From NCBI GenBank assembly GCA_039621445.1, contig CP154955.1, forward strand, positions 28,775,471 through 28,839,470: a stretch of 64,000 nucleotides of DNA. The letters run 5' to 3'. Shown piece by piece: positions 11,058-23,556 of this stretch. The translations under genes and the position numbers were made by a program. The notes below the pieces were generated by a model. The model had not been told where the DNA came from and did not search any database. It saw only the letters and a list, made by a program, of their open reading frames with translations. Source of the stretch: Euglena gracilis (Eukaryota; Euglenida; Euglenophyceae; Euglenales). Each line of letters starts with the position of its first letter. Position 1 is the first letter of the stretch.

Positions 11058-11336
11058 CTTTTTTTGGGTGGCATGATGAGGCTTTTATGTGCTTGATCGG
11101 AAGATGGTGAACACATTGTATGGGTTGGCATACAATGTAAGTTCTGAATTTTTGAGAGGGGCATAGGCCTGTTTGTTTATTCGGTTCCTCATTTCTCTCC
11201 AAAGGGTGTTCTTCGTGTTTCATCTTCGACCCCCCCCCCGCTTCCCAAAAATGCGACTTTCAGAATTTTTTTGAACTTTTTGACTTTCTGATTTGATTTT
11301 TTTCGGAGTCCGACTAAAGTCGCAAGGAAGGGTGTG

Positions 11337-11364
11337 TAGACCGTTGGGGGTCGTCAACGGTCTA
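11337..11364. repeat. perfect 10-bp stem hairpin
   Basis: TAGACCGTTG, an 8-nt loop (GGGGTCGT) and CAACGGTCTA. It lies upstream of element II on the minus strand and could be a transcript-end or LTR feature. No function is assigned. Confidence 0.6.
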
Positions 11365-14013
11365 GGGGGGGGGATCACCCAAAGGACCATTTTTCAAAGT
11401 CGCGCACAACAGCGCTAAGTGTGCGCTTGAATTCACTTTTCGGAAACCTTCCAATTCATTCTCGAGCTAGAACAAAAACCCCAAAGGTAGCCAATTATCC
11501 CCATTTCACAGACATTTGTGGGTTTTTTTATTGGGCATTATCCGAAGTTGAAGTTTTGGAAGTGGAATTCAAGTCAAGAATGGAAGAGGACTGATTCAAT
11601 TGTGACAGGGGATTTTCCAACTGCCGGACGCCCTCCGGCCACCTTTTTGACCCACTCCGGTGTGTGTGGACTTCCGGACATCGGTGTTGGTGTGTGGCAT
11701 TCTTTGTGCTATTTGCATTTTTTTGGGGTTGGCAAACCAAAGTTCATACATTTCGAAGGATGGCACCAAAGGTTTTCAATGGGAGTTTGGGGAATTTTGA
11801 AATGTTGTTACCGATCCTACGCGGGGAGTCCCAGCCGGGAGGGAACCCGGGGGAAACACCTGTAAATGACTTGAGCCCACCATTTTCGGGAAAAAACCCG
11901 GTTCCGGCGGGGGCACCCGCACCCCCCCCCACCGGCTGGTGGCTGGGGGGACGGACCCCGGCGAGGGGGGGCCTGGCCTGGCCCTGGCACGGGAGGGGGG
12001 TGCGGCCCTGAACAACACCCAGCATTTCATCCCATGGTTCTAATTTCGAAACCAGAGGGGACAAGAACAAATTTGATAATGATCAGCGACTGCGGAGGAA
12101 TAAATCAGCAATATCAAGGAAAACCTTTCAAACTGGATCATATCCAGCACATTTTCAATTTTGGAAAAATGCCACTCGGCAGCAAAAATAGACCTAAAGG
12201 ATGCCTATTTTAATAATATTCTATTAATTCAATTAATTCTATTCTATTAATTCTATTAATAGAATTCTATTAATTCAAAGCATAAGGCCATTTTTAAGGC
12301 ATCAGTGGGGGGGCAGACCAGGGAGTTTCAAACAGGCTTCTTGGAGTAAATCTGTAATGCCCCAATTTTTCATATCACTGATGAAAACATTCGAAAACCT
12401 TTGGAGAAAACGGGTCATCCAGGAGTTTTTTTACCTGGACGGCATCTTACTGGTGGACCCCACTCAAAACATTTTGTAAAGTCACCTGAGCGGAGTCATC
12501 AAAAGATTTCCTGGATTCAGGGTTCAAAATCAATGTAAAAAAGTCTACCCTGCAGCCCACACAAGTGGTAACCCACCTGGGGTTTCCGCTAAACTTCCAG
12601 AAAGGAAAGTTACAGGTACCCCTACAGAAAGTCAAAACCAAAACAAAGGAGCTGTGAAAAATTGTGAAAAAAGATTGCATGTCAAAAAAAGGCAGTTAGC
12701 TTCCATTTTGGGTCAAATAAGATGCAACGTAACGGCCAAGCACTTTCCAAGGAGTTTTACGGACACCCTGGCAATTTTTTGGGTGGCAAAATACATTGCC
12801 CCCTGGGACTCAAAACACCCTATTTCCAATCAAATCAAGGCCCAATTAAGCTAAAAAAAAATTATATTGGACACCTGGGGGGGGCATACCCTTCCCCCAA
12901 AATGCACCCAGGGAGTTACACTCAGACAGCATCACCCATGCCTCGAGGGGGGCCACACAGGAGAAATTGTGCAGGATTTTGGATAAAAGACTCCATTTTT
13001 CACACAAACGTAAAGGAGCTCAGTGCAGCAATCTGAACTGTGAAAAGTTTAAGCAAACCAGGGGAAGCGGTTTATTTGTCCGTAGAAAAGCATGTAATTT
13101 ACTATTACCTGACCAAAGGGGGCAGAAAGGACCCCTTCAACAGAATGATAAGACCAGGTTGCAAATGTACATAGACAACCAAGTAAACTTCCAAGTCAAT
13201 GGGGTGCCTTCGAAAGAATGCCCGGCAGACCCCATAAGCAGATGGGAAATGGACAGGTGGGACTACTCTTTAGACCCCCAACTCTTTCAATGGTGCAGGC
13301 AGCATTCCCAAAAGTATAAAAATCTGGAAACAGTTCTATTTGTCCCCCATGGAATGAAACGGCTGCCAAATTTTGTGACCAAATGGCCCACTGGGAGGCC
13401 ACAGCAGTAAATGCATTATTATGTCTACTGGACAACATGGTATATATTTATGCAAACCACCCCAGGTCAGTAATGCAGGAATTACTCCTCAGACTGAAAA
13501 TGTTTCCACGGACCAAAGTTTGAATAAAAATGAAAGTGCCAGGGAACCCCTGCTAAAAATCACCCCCTAAAAGGGTATGTTTTCACCAACTGCAGGGGGG
13601 AACAAATTACACCCCCCAGGTGGCCCCTGTTTTGCAAGATTTGATCAGGTGAATATTGGAGGAGAAACAAATTCAGGTGTAAACCATTTCCGTTTTCCTG
13701 GGTAGAAACCCCACTTTAAAAAGTTTATCAGAGTGCTTTTGCCTCTTCTGTGGGTCATTTTGGAACACATGGGGGTGCCCCCCCTGAAGCCACCACAGAC
13801 CAAGTGGCTGACGCTTTAATACAATTATTGCAATTCTCCAAGGCCCACGCCCGTAATGCATACAGTGCTATGCCTTTGATTCCTGGGTTTGGTTGTCTAA
13901 GATTCCACACCCCGTTGACCCCTTACAAGAGGCTTCGGAACCAAATTCCGGAGAAGTATGGGGCGTTTTGGGATACCCTCCCAATCCTCCTGGGGCTGCC
14001 AAGGCGCCCATCC

Positions 14014-14389
14014 TGTGGCATTTGACATGTCCCTTCCTTTCAGATGAATTAAGCTGCGTCAGATAGTGCGCGCTGCGCACTGTAATCTTTGTTTTTTTAT
14101 GTACAGTCAAACCTCATGAGTTGATTGCTGGGCCCATGGGTCGTGGCCCCCTGGCGTATATATGGATCATGGGACTGACTTAGGATTTGGAGATTTGAGT
14201 TTTGTGCTGTGGTTGAAGTTTGAAAAGTTGAAGTGGAAGTTACCTGCCAATGGGTTGGAAAGCAAAGCCCAAGGCAAAGGCAAAACCCAAGGCGAAGCAG
14301 AAGCCAGACAAACAGGGGGCCCGGGGTCGGGCGGCGGAATAGGTGTGGATTGCAAAAAGAGCCCTCACCCCGGCGCCGCCGCGGTTTCA
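14014..14389 (+). repeat. 5' LTR of the small LTR element (376 bp)
   Basis: TG...CA ends. It shares about 250 bp with the 3' LTR but carries an extra ~126 bp segment (about 14055-14180) that includes GTATATATGG, a possible TATA box. The 3' LTR lacks this segment. Confidence 0.85.
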
Positions 14390-14439
14390 CAATCAACTCA
14401 ACTGTGACGACCGGACAGAAGATACAGTTGTGCATGCTG

Positions 14440-15060
14440 GATTGGTGCATGCACCAGTGGTGCATCCTGGCGCTGGACATGGTCAACATGTTCAAGATGT
14501 ACATTTGGGTCATTTGGGACATGCAGCAGATGCACATGGGGTGCCTGCTGCAGATGTGTCAGATGCACATGGGGTGCATGCTGCAGAGGTCTCACATGCA
14601 CGCGGCCAAAGCACTGCCGCGGCACTGCTGGGGTTTGCAGCTGCATGCCCAATGCCGTCAGCCTCGATGTCGGCATGCCGAATGTCGTCATGCCCAATGC
14701 TGCATGTCCCCACAGCGACCGAAGCTCTTCTGGGGGACCCTCTCTCGGCGGCCGAAGCACAGCCGGCTTTCTGAGTGGCCAAACCCTGAGTGGTAGTACA
14801 GGGCCGGGTCGTGCCTCCATCATGTTGGGGTCGAGGACAAATGGAGATCCAAACCGCCAGCCGTGCTGCGGCCGCTGGGGTCCCTGGGTTCTCCAATGTG
14901 GGTGATGTACCGATGGAGATCCAAACCTCCAGCCGTGCTTCGGCCTCTGGGGTCCCTGAGTTATCCGTCCTGGCGGCGATTGGATTCTCACCGGGGGAAG
15001 GACGGAAGTGTGATGGATTTTGCTGGGCTGATCTTGGATGCCACTGTGGGATAAGTTGCG
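14440..15060 (+). repeat. degenerate tandem repeats in the LTR element interior (left half)
   Basis: CAGATGCACATGGGGTGC recurs between 14.52 and 14.6 kb. A ~75 bp unit containing GGAGATCCAAACC and GCCGTGCT recurs at 14.84 and 14.92 kb. Open frames on both strands across this stretch (up to 287 codons on minus) show no domain and look like by-products of the repeats. Confidence 0.6.
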
Positions 15061-15409
15061 GCCAGCCCAATCTGGGCAGCCAGGACATCTCCGAAGGACC
15101 AACTGGAAGCAGTGCATCATCATCGAGGGGGGAGGCTGCACCGGCAGCAGTGGACGAGTCAATAGCGGAGGCTCGACCACTGGCCGTGCAGTATGAGCGG
15201 GAAGCCCGAGTTCGACACTGGGATACGCTGTCGGAGATGAGGCCGCTAACGGAGACGGAGAAGCGGAAGAGGCGAAGGACTGCCTGCTCCACCACCAGGG
15301 ATGGTGGGAGTGAGAGGGGGGAGTGGCCGAACCAAAGAGGCGGCCCGGGTAACGTGCGAAGAGTCCGCCCCACTAGCCCTTAGAGTTGGCCTGCATTTTG
15401 GGGTTTCCC

Positions 15410-16340
15410 TTCTGGTGAGTTACGACCCCAGGTTGGTTTGATGCGGGTTTTGGGTATTTTCGAGTGACAAATGACCCATCTGGTGTGTTTCGACCCCAGG
15501 TGGGGGGGTACATATATATTGTTTTCTGAATGAGATGACCCATCTGGTGTGCTTCGACCCGGGGGGGTACATATTTCGTGTGCTGAACGTGACAGATGAC
15601 CCATCTGGTGTGTTTCGGCCCCAGGTGGGGGTGTACATTACCTTTTTTTCTGACCCCTGGTGAGTTACGACCCCAGGGGGCGCCTGGCTCGGTGACATTG
15701 TTGGTTTGATGGTCGAAGGAGTCCAGTCCTCCCCCTTCGCTGCCATGCCCTGGTGGGAATGTTTGATTCCTGCCCCTGGAGTGGTGAGTTTGTTTTGACT
15801 GTTCACGTTTCGACATTGGACATTTCCACATTTTGACATCGGACCACGATCATTGCCGTATCGCCTTTGTTTTCAGCCTGGTCCCAGTTAGTCTCGACCC
15901 TGGGAGGGGAAGGCTTTGATTTTCTGAGAGAGTGCGAGATTTTTGTGGATTCACGACCGCAGGCCCTTCACCCGCTGAGTTTCGACCGGGGGGGGTATTT
16001 CCAGTTTTACATTTTTTTCGGATAATTCCAACCCAGACCACTTACCCGCTGAGTTTCGACCGCTGGGGGGGGGGGGGCAGACATCTTTTTCATGACGTTC
16101 GGTTTGGAGGCCCCATCGGAGGAGTTTAAACCCAAGAGAGGAGAGATTTCCATTCGAGTTCCATTCATGGAGAGCTTTGGGCCCGAGCCCCCACTCGCTG
16201 AGTTTCGACCGCGGGGGGGGGGGGCGTTTTCATTTTTCGGTGGTGCAACCGGTTTCGACCGCTGGGGGGGGGGGGCAGATTGACGTTTTCGGAGCGCGTC
16301 GGCCCCGAAGGGCCCCCCGTTGAGTTTCGACCACGGGGGG
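15410..16340 (+). repeat. tandem satellite in the LTR element interior (right half)
   Basis: Two degenerate units alternate: ATGACCCATCTGGTGTG with TTTCGACCCCAGG (15.47, 15.53, 15.59 kb), and CGCTGAGTTTCGACCG followed by a G-run (15.97, 16.05, 16.19, 16.32 kb). The shared core is a TTTCGACC box before a G-tract. Confidence 0.7.
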
Positions 16341-16416
16341 AGGGGGGTGGAGGAGGTCATGTACAATGACCAAGGGAGTCGAGTATGGAGATTGGGTCTC
16401 CTTTTGGGAAGGGGAG

Positions 16417-16666
16417 TGTGGCATTTGACATGTCCCTTCCTTCAGATGAACTGACTGAGGATTTGGAGATTTTTAGTTTTGTGCTGTGGTTGAAGTTTGA
16501 AAATTTGAAGTGGAAGTTACCTGCCAATGGGCGGGCAAGCAAAGCCCAAGGCAAAGGCAACACCCAAGGCGAAGCTGAAGCCAGCCAAACGGGGGGCCCG
16601 GGGTCGGGCGGCGGAAAAGGTTTGGATTGCGAAAAGAGCCTCCACCCCAGCGCCGCCGCGGTTTCA
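16417..16666 (+). repeat. 3' LTR of the small LTR element (250 bp)
   Basis: It has the same ends as the 5' LTR, is preceded by a polypurine tract and followed by the ATCC target duplication. It lacks the ~126 bp segment with the TATA-like motif. Confidence 0.85.
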
Positions 16667-17365
16667 ATCCTACTGATGTTTGTACACTGCGTACACAGCT
16701 TATTTTTAGCTCACGAATCCACTTTTTTTACAGGTAGTCTGATTTGGACCAAGTAAAACAAAACACCGGTCAGTTGGGTAACACACCCCACATAAAAATT
16801 AAGCGTAAAGGCCAGATTGTTCAGAAGTGGGAGATAGTGGTGTCCATTACCCAATGTCAACGAATGAGCTCCTTTCGTTTAATGCTGTTTTATGTTACTG
16901 CCACACCCTCATTCATCAGAGCTGGGCATCCCCTTCTGATTTCCTTTAAACCCTCCTTCAGAGCCATAAGTGCAGACACCGTTGCTTTTATCACAAAAAA
17001 AGGTTTTCGGCCAAGCATGAGTTCCACCCCCCAGGTGTAGGGGACCCGCTCCACCAGAGGGGCAGGAGTTCGTTTGCTCAAAAAATCAAGCCTTTCTGCC
17101 CAAGAATTTTTTGTAAAATTGTTCAGCGGAGGGAGGTGTAGGCTTTTAGAGCCCATAACAAACGATTTGGTGCCCAAGCTGCCCTGGAAAATGCCCCGGC
17201 CCCTCTAATTTTAGCGCACAGTAGGGCCTCACAAAGGCAAAGTGCGAAGCCCGAAGTGTCTGGTACTCCCTCGAGGCAAACCGACAAGGGAGGAAGGGAC
17301 ACCGTGGGCGACGCACAAAGACCCAGTGAGCCCGACCCCGGAAAAGAAATCAGGACCTTACCATC

Positions 17366-17629
17366 TCGCAGTGCGGAGCCTGACTGGTCGGCCCCGCCCC
17401 CCTCCCATGTGGTTGCCATGTATGTGTGGACTCTCTGGCTGGGATGTTTGTCTTTTTTCTGGGTGGGTGTGGCGCTCACCATATTCATGTGTTCCGCCCT
17501 CCTGGTTCCTTCCTCCCCGTTCCTTTGTCATGGGAGTCCGATTACGGGTGGTGGGGGTGTCGGGCCCAAAATTCCTGTGCCATCTGCCCTCTCTGGACCC
17601 CACCTGCTTGGGTGTCCGCACAGGAGTTC
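17366..17629 (+). repeat. DIRS terminal/internal-complementary fragments of the copy-4 type
   Basis: CCATCTCGCAGTGCGGAGCC (plus) and GGCTGGGATGTTT...GGGAGTCCGA (inverted) match the terminus and internal complementary region of copy 4 in mixed orientation. No coding sequence is present. Confidence 0.55.
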
Positions 17630-20600
17630 GATACGCCTCGGGCTCTGAACTTTGCTGTTGGAGGCCACATTTTTCACTAAATGTCAGGAATTACTGAGAC
17701 GTTTTCTGGACTATTTCAATGAAAGATGAAGTTTCCAAGGCGAAGAACGCTGGAGACCTTTAAGAGGGAGCAGCCGCAGCAGCAGCTGGACAACCTGACG
17801 GCGCGGGTCGGCCGTGGCGAACGATGGCTGTCCATTCCCCCCAAAAAAATTCCCCAACTCAAAAGTGACGGCCACGGACCCTGACGGACAGCGGTCAGAA
17901 GAACCTGAATGGACAGAGACAACAACCAGCAGGTCACTTTAGCCATTGGATCCAGGGCCATGGGGGCCAGCAATCAAAAACATACAATGTGTTCAAGCGG
18001 GGCTTTGGCAGCCAAAACCCACACAGGCTATGAAGCCACAACCGGCCATGACAGCACCACTGGCCATGAAGGAATGTGAATCTATAAAAGTTGCTGGAAC
18101 GAAGGCCAAGCGGGACATCAGCATCCGGACCCCAGAACCCATGCGAGGGGCAGAAAACGTCAAACAAACCATCCCAACCATTTCTCAATCACACCGCCCC
18201 TCGTGGGTCAAGGGTGGGGCCCCAAGGACCCCTCAAGACTTGAAGTGGGCATGGCGGCCTCAAACCCTTTCAGGGGTAAAGCAGTGGCCCCCAGAGGCTC
18301 CACAGGACTTTAAACGGGCATGGCGTCCCAGATCGAAGAAGAGACAATGAGGACTTTAAAAGCTTCAAGAGGGCCAGTGGGCTAAACATCAAGAGGGCCA
18401 GTGGGGCCAGAATTGCTATCAACGCCACTGTGGCCAGCATTATTGTTATCAAGGCACTTGGATCCATCATCATCATGCTCAAGACCGTGAATTTCAAGGC
18501 CATTGGGGCCATCATTTGTCAAAAGGGGGGAAACCCCAGAATTTAAAAGACTGTCCCCCAACAGGGTAATTCAATAAACTATGACAGTGGTAGGCCCAGG
18601 AGGTTGCCCCCAAAGGGGCAGTGGAGGACAAGGGGGCAAAAAAACCACCCTCAATATTCTTCTTTTATGCCCAGGGCAGAGGCACGTTAAAGCAACTAGG
18701 GGAGACCCTCAAAGGGGCCCCTGCGGTACGTCAGTTGAGAACACCAATGACAAAGTGGAAGATCAGAGAGCCTGTGAGCAGAGCATGCACACACCCAAGA
18801 ATCCAATAGAGCATGCTCAATCCCTCGGGGCACTAGGGGTGCAATGTCCACCACCCCCAACCCAGCCCCCAGCAAATCACCTGATTAGGGGAAAAAGTCC
18901 ATAGACGAAAAATGGGGCGACACCCCCCTACACCAGAAACATCCAAAATGTCTAAAATGGTGGCAGAAAAATGCCCCCCCCCCCTTTCAACTTACCAGCT
19001 GGTCAAAAATGGCATCCAATCCACCTGGGTAAGGCTCCAGTGCAGCTATCAGCACTGTGAAAAGTTTGAGCAAATCAGGGGAAACAGTTTATTTGTCCGT
19101 GGACAACCAGGTAATTTACTATTACCTAACAGAAGGTGGGGTGGGGGGGCATAAAAGGCCCATTTAACAAAATGCTAAGAACATTTTTCAAATGGAGCAT
19201 AGAAAAAGAAGTAAACCTCGAAGTCAAGTGGGTGCCTTCAAAAGGTTGCATGGCACACCACATAAGCAGATGGTAAATGGACAGGTGAGATTTTTCTTTA
19301 GAACCCCAACTCTTTCAATGGTCCAGGCAGCTTTTCCAAAAGTTCATACATCTGGAAACAATTTTATTTGCCTCACCAGGCAACAAAAAAACAGCCTAAT
19401 TTTGTGGCAAGGTGGCCCCACTGGGAGGCCACAGCAGTAAAATCCATTGCAACTTCCACTGGACAACATGGGGGATCTTTATGCAAACCACCCCTGGTCA
19501 ATAACTCAAAATTTTCTCCCACGGTGAAAAACGTTTCCCCAGACCAAAGCTTTGATGGTCACCCCCCACCCCTGGGATTCAGCCATATGGTGGCCTGAGT
19601 TAATAAAAATGAAAGTACCAGGGGCCCCCTGCTGAAAATCACCCCCTAAAAGGGTATGTTTTCACGAATTGCAGGGGGGAACAAATGCCACCCCCCAGGT
19701 GGCCCCTGTTTTGCACAATTTGATCAGGTGAATATTTGAGGGGAAACAAATTCAGGTGCAAGCCATTACCGTTTTCCTGGGGAGAAACCCCACTTTAATA
19801 ATTTATCAGTGTGCGTTTGCACTTCTGTGCGTCATTTTGGAACATATGGGGGTGCCCCCCCCTGAAGCCACCACAGACCAAGTGGCTGACGCTTTAATTC
19901 AATAATTGCAATTCTCCAAGGCCCAAGCCCGTAATGCGTACAGTGCTAGACTTTGATTCCTGGGTTTGGTGGGCTAAGATTCCACACCCCGTTGACCCCT
20001 TACAAGAGGCTTTGGAACCAAATCCCGGAGAAGTATGGGGCATTTTGGTATCCCCTCCTAATCGTCCTGGGGCTGGCAAAGGCGCCTATGCCAACTGATA
20101 TTTGTACATTGCCTGCACAGCTTATTTTGTGCTCACAAATACTCTGTTTACACAGATCCGCAGACCTGGCACAAGTCAAAAAAACACCAGTGTGTTTGGC
20201 AGGCGTTGGGATCCATACATCAAAATTAGGCGTAAAGGCCAAAAATTCCACAAGTTGGAAAGTGTTGTGCCCATACCCAAGTGCCCAGAAATAAGCCCCT
20301 TTTTTAATGATGTGTCATGTGGCTGCCACACGTTTATTCGTGATGCCTGGGGGTCCCCTTCTGATTTCCTTAAAACCCCCATTCAGAGCCACAAGTGCAG
20401 ACACCGTTGCTTCTATCACAAAACACGGGGTGACCCCCCAGGTGTGGGGGGCCCACTCCACCAGACGGGCAGGAGTTTGTTTGCTCAACAAATTAGGCCT
20501 TACTGCCCAGGAAGTTTGTGAAATTGGTAAGTGGAGGGGGGTGGAGGCTTTTTCAGCCCATTATCAACGACTTGGTGCCCAAGGTGCCCTGGAAAAAGCC

Positions 20601-21016
20601 CTGGTCCCCCTAATTTCAGCGCACAATCTGCCCTCACAAGGGCAAAGTGCGAAGCCCAAAGTGTCTCGTACTCCCTCGAGGCAAAACGACAAGGGAGGAA
20701 GGGACACCGCGGGCGACGCACAAAAACCTATTGAGCCCGACCCCCCACCCGAAAAAGAAAATTTACCTTCAAAAGCCATCGGTCAGAAAATGGGGCCCAG
20801 GGGGGGTGGTGGGGACCCCCCCAGGGGCAAGAAATCACGTCGCCAAGTCGGAACAGCATCGTCAGCCAACTCCAACACTAAGCAGGAACTCCTGACCCAA
20901 CGCAACACGACAATCCAAACAGCACCGCCGGCGAACTAGGCATGGCCTAACAATGTCTTTGTGCTACGCCCTCGGTTTCCCTTCCTCCCTTGTCGGCTTG
21001 CCTCGAGAGAGTACGA
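17630..21016 (+). mobile_element. DIRS copy 2, internally deleted
   Basis: The left terminus (GATACGCCTCGGGCTC) resembles the copy 5 left end, and the right terminus ends GAGAGTACGA. A gag-like start lies at ~17718 (GATGAAGTTTCCAAGGCG). At ~19,028 the sequence jumps from the gag/RT spacer straight into RNase H, losing ~1.1 kb including the RT active site. RNase H, methyltransferase-like and recombinase remnants follow, with an internal complementary region at ~20.63-20.74 kb and a right terminal repeat at ~20.85-21.0 kb. The length of 3387 bp plus the deletion gives ~4.5 kb, matching the other copies. Confidence 0.85.
19741..20740 (+). pseudogene. tyrosine recombinase remnant of DIRS copy 2
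   Basis: Pieces in several frames match the copy 5 recombinase, including the substrate-binding region, a terminal stretch reading VWGAHSTRRAGVCLLNKLGL (the HxxR box) and AHYQRLGAQ with the nucleophile-type Tyr. Frameshifts and stops separate them. Confidence 0.8.
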
Positions 21017-21390
21017 CCCCCCGCCCCACCCGCCCGCACAGACATGAGCGCACCAAGGGAGCTTGGCAGACGGCAATGAAACCTTGACCTCGCTACCTCG
21101 ATGTCCGCAGCCCGACTCGTACTCCCTCGAGGAAAACCGACAAGGGAGAAATGGACACCGAGGGCGAAGTACAAAGACCTTGTGAGTCCATGCCTTGCTC
21201 GCCGGCGGTGTCGTTCGGATTGTTCTGGTGCGCTTGGTTAGGAAGTCCCGTTCAGCGCCGCCTCGCCAGAGTTGGCTGACGATGCTGCGTCATGGGCGAC
21301 GTGGCTTCTTGCCCCTGGGGGGTGTCCCCCCCCTCTCCCCCCCCCTGGCCCCCACTCTCTGACCGAGGGCTTTTGAACACAAACTTTCTT

Positions 21391-22533
21391 TTACGGGTGG
21401 GGGTCGGGCTCACAAGGTCTTTGTGCTTCGCCCTCGGTGTCCCTTCCTCCCTTGTCGGTTTTCCTCGAGGGAGTCCGAGACACCTCGGGCTCCGAATTTC
21501 GCCACTGTGAGGCCAGATTGTGCACTGAAAATACGTGGGGCCAGGGCACTCTCCAAAGCACCTTTGGCACCAAGTCTTTGATAATGGGATGTGAAAGCCT
21601 ACACCCCCTTCCACTGACCAATTTTACAAACTTTTTGGGCAGAAAGGCCCAATTTTTTGAGTAAACCAACCCCTGCCCCCCTGGTGGAGTGGGCCCCCCA
21701 CACCTGGGGGGTACCCCATGTTTGGCCAAAAAGTCTTTTGTGATGGAAGCAATGGTGTCTGCACTTATGGCCCTGAAGGGGGTTTTAACGAAATTAGGAG
21801 AGGGCCCCCAGGTCTGACGAATAAACGTGGAGCAGCCACGTAGCACATCATCAAGTGAAATGGGCTTATTTGGGGACACTGAGGAATGGACACAACCCTT
21901 TTCCACTTATGGAATTTTTGTCGTTTACATTTAATCTTGATGTAGGGTGCCCTACCCAACACACTGGTGGTTCGTTTGACTTGCGATAAGTCTGAGGATC
22001 GGTATAAATACAGGATTCGTGAGCAAAAAAATGAGTTGTTTACGCACAAATATCAGTGGGCATGGGCGCCTTTGCCAGCCCCAGGAGGATTCGGAGGGGG
22101 TCCCAAAATGCCCCATACTTCTCCAGGTTTTGGTTCCAAAGCCTCTTGTAGGGGGTTAACAGAGTGTGGAATCTCAGCCCACCAAACCCAGGAATCAAAA
22201 GCATAGCACTGTAGGCATTACGGGCTTGGGCCATGGAAAATTGGAATAATTGAATCAAAGCGTCAGCCACTTGGTCTGTGGTGGCTTCAGGGGCACCCCG
22301 ATGTGTTCCAAAACTACCAACAGAAGTGCAAAAGCACTCTGATAACGTTTTAAGCTGGGGTTTCTCCCCAGGAAATCGTTAATGGTCTCAACCTTAATTT
22401 GTTTCCCCTCCTTGCCGGAGCAAATCATGCAAACCAGGGGCCACCTGGGGGGTGGCACTTGCTCCCCCCTGCAATTGGTGAACATGCCCCTGTAGGGGGT
22501 GATTTTCAGGCACGGGGTCCCTAGAACTTTCAT
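21391..22533 (-). pseudogene. tyrosine recombinase of DIRS copy 3
   Basis: Minus-strand frames 22255-22533, 22040-22270, 21765-22049 and 21391-21906 follow the copy 5 recombinase end to end. They include PGFGGLRFHTLLTPYKRLW (first catalytic Arg region). The HxxR box has decayed: copy 5 reads HSTRG, but here the frame reads GGPTPPGGQGLVYSKNWAF. Frameshifts disrupt it. Confidence 0.8.
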
Positions 22534-22539
22534 TTTTTT

Positions 22540-23556
22540 TTAACTCAGGCCACCACATGGCTGAATCCCAGTAGGGGGTGACCGTCAAAACTTTGGTCTG
22601 GGAAAACGTTTTCAACCTGGGTAGAAATTATTGCATTATTGACCAGGGGGGGTTTACATAAAGATCCCCCATGTTTTCCAGTGGACATTGTAATGCATTC
22701 ACTGCTGTGGCTTCCCAATGGGGCCACCTGGCCACACAAATGGGGAGTTTTTTGTTGCCTGGGGAGGCAAATAAATCTGTTTCCAGACTTATAAAAATTT
22801 TGAACTGTTGTTTGAGCCATTGAAAAAGTTGGGGGTCAAAAGAATAATCCCCCCTGTCCATTTCCCATCTGCTGATGGGGTCTGCCAGGCATTCTTTTGA
22901 AGATACCCAGTTGACTTGGAGGTTTACTTGGTGCTTCATGCACTACTTGAAAATGGTCTCGGCATTTTGTTGAAGGGGTCTTTTCTGCCCCCACCTTTTG
23001 TTTTGTAAAAGTACATTACCTGGTTGTCCACTGACAAGGAAACGGTTTCTGCAGGTTTGCTCAAAATTTCACAGTGCTGATTGCTGCACTGAGCTCCTTT
23101 ACATTGATGTGCAAAATGGAGTCTTTTCTCGAAAATTCCTGCACAATTTGTCCTGTGTGGATGTCTATCCCCCCCCCAAGCATGGGTGCTGCTGTCTGAG
23201 TGCAACACTCTGGTTGGATTTTTTTGCATTTTGGGGGAAGGGTCTGCCCCCCCAGGTGAATTTTTATTTCCTTTAATTGGGCGTTGATTTCCTGGGAAAT
23301 GGGGTGTTTTGAGTCCCAGGGGGCTGTGGACTTTTCCACCACAAAAATTGCCAGGGTGTCCGTAAGAGCCCTTAAAAAGGGCAGGGCCATTAGGTTGCAT
23401 CTTACTTGGCCCAAAATGGCAGCCAATTGCCTTTTTGACATGTAATCTTTTTTCACAATTTTTCCCAGCTCCTTTTTTATGGTTTTGACTTTCTGGGGGG
23501 GGAACCTGTAGCTTTCCTTCCTGGAAGTTCAGTTGAAAACCCAGATGGGTTACCAA
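22540..23556 (-). pseudogene. RNase H and methyltransferase-like segment of DIRS copy 3
   Basis: Frames 22936-23664 (part), 23061-23456 and 22628-22939 match copy 5: MKKDYMSKRQLAAILGQVRC (connection), LLHINVKELSAAISTV-type RNase H, then WEATAVNALQCPL and a YVNPPWS-type methyltransferase-like motif. The right side is cut by the gypsy LTR at 23557. Confidence 0.8.

Larger units (their letters stand above)
9584..12015. other. leader of element II and unassigned sequence
   Basis: No convincing gene is visible here. The part next to 9583 should be the 5' leader and LTR of element II, but no LTR pair and no TGG-type primer-binding site was found. The stretch holds a CA microsatellite (10.98 kb), a perfect hairpin (11.34 kb) and several G/C homopolymers. 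Short open frames across 9.55-10.2 kb on both strands are low complexity. Confidence 0.5.
14014..16666 (+). mobile_element. small non-autonomous LTR retrotransposon inserted in DIRS copy 1
   Basis: Direct repeats beginning TGTGGCATTTGACATG and ending GCGGTTTCA flank a ~2.0 kb interior. The whole is bounded by the 4-bp duplication ATCC (14010-14013 and 16667-16670). A polypurine tract (GGGAAGGGGAG) abuts the 3' LTR. The interior has no recognisable gag or pol and is filled with degenerate tandem repeats, so it must have been mobilised by another element. DIRS recombinase sequence resumes immediately after the second ATCC. Confidence 0.88.
12016..17365 (+). mobile_element. DIRS copy 1, 5'-truncated and degenerate
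   Basis: From about 12016 the sequence follows copy 5 from its RT domain onward (matching copy 5 from ~45,155). It continues through RNase H remnants (12.9-13.4 kb), methyltransferase-like remnants (13.4-13.6 kb) and tyrosine-recombinase remnants (13.65-14.01 and 16.67-17.22 kb), ending in an internal complementary region near 17.23-17.33 kb. Frames are broken many times; an AT-rich tract (ctattaatt repeats near 12.2 kb) interrupts RT. The left terminal repeat, gag and proximal RT are missing. It is split by an LTR element at 14014-16666. Confidence 0.85.

Noticed and set aside
10746-11223. Frames with Cys-Val or Thr-His repeats around 10.98-11.05 kb
   Set aside because: They are translations of the CA microsatellite.
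14398-15373. Minus-strand frames of 260 and 287 codons and plus-strand 197-codon frame in the small LTR element
   Set aside because: They overlap each other in different frames over tandem repeats, with no known domain, and disagree with the plus-strand orientation set by the polypurine tract.
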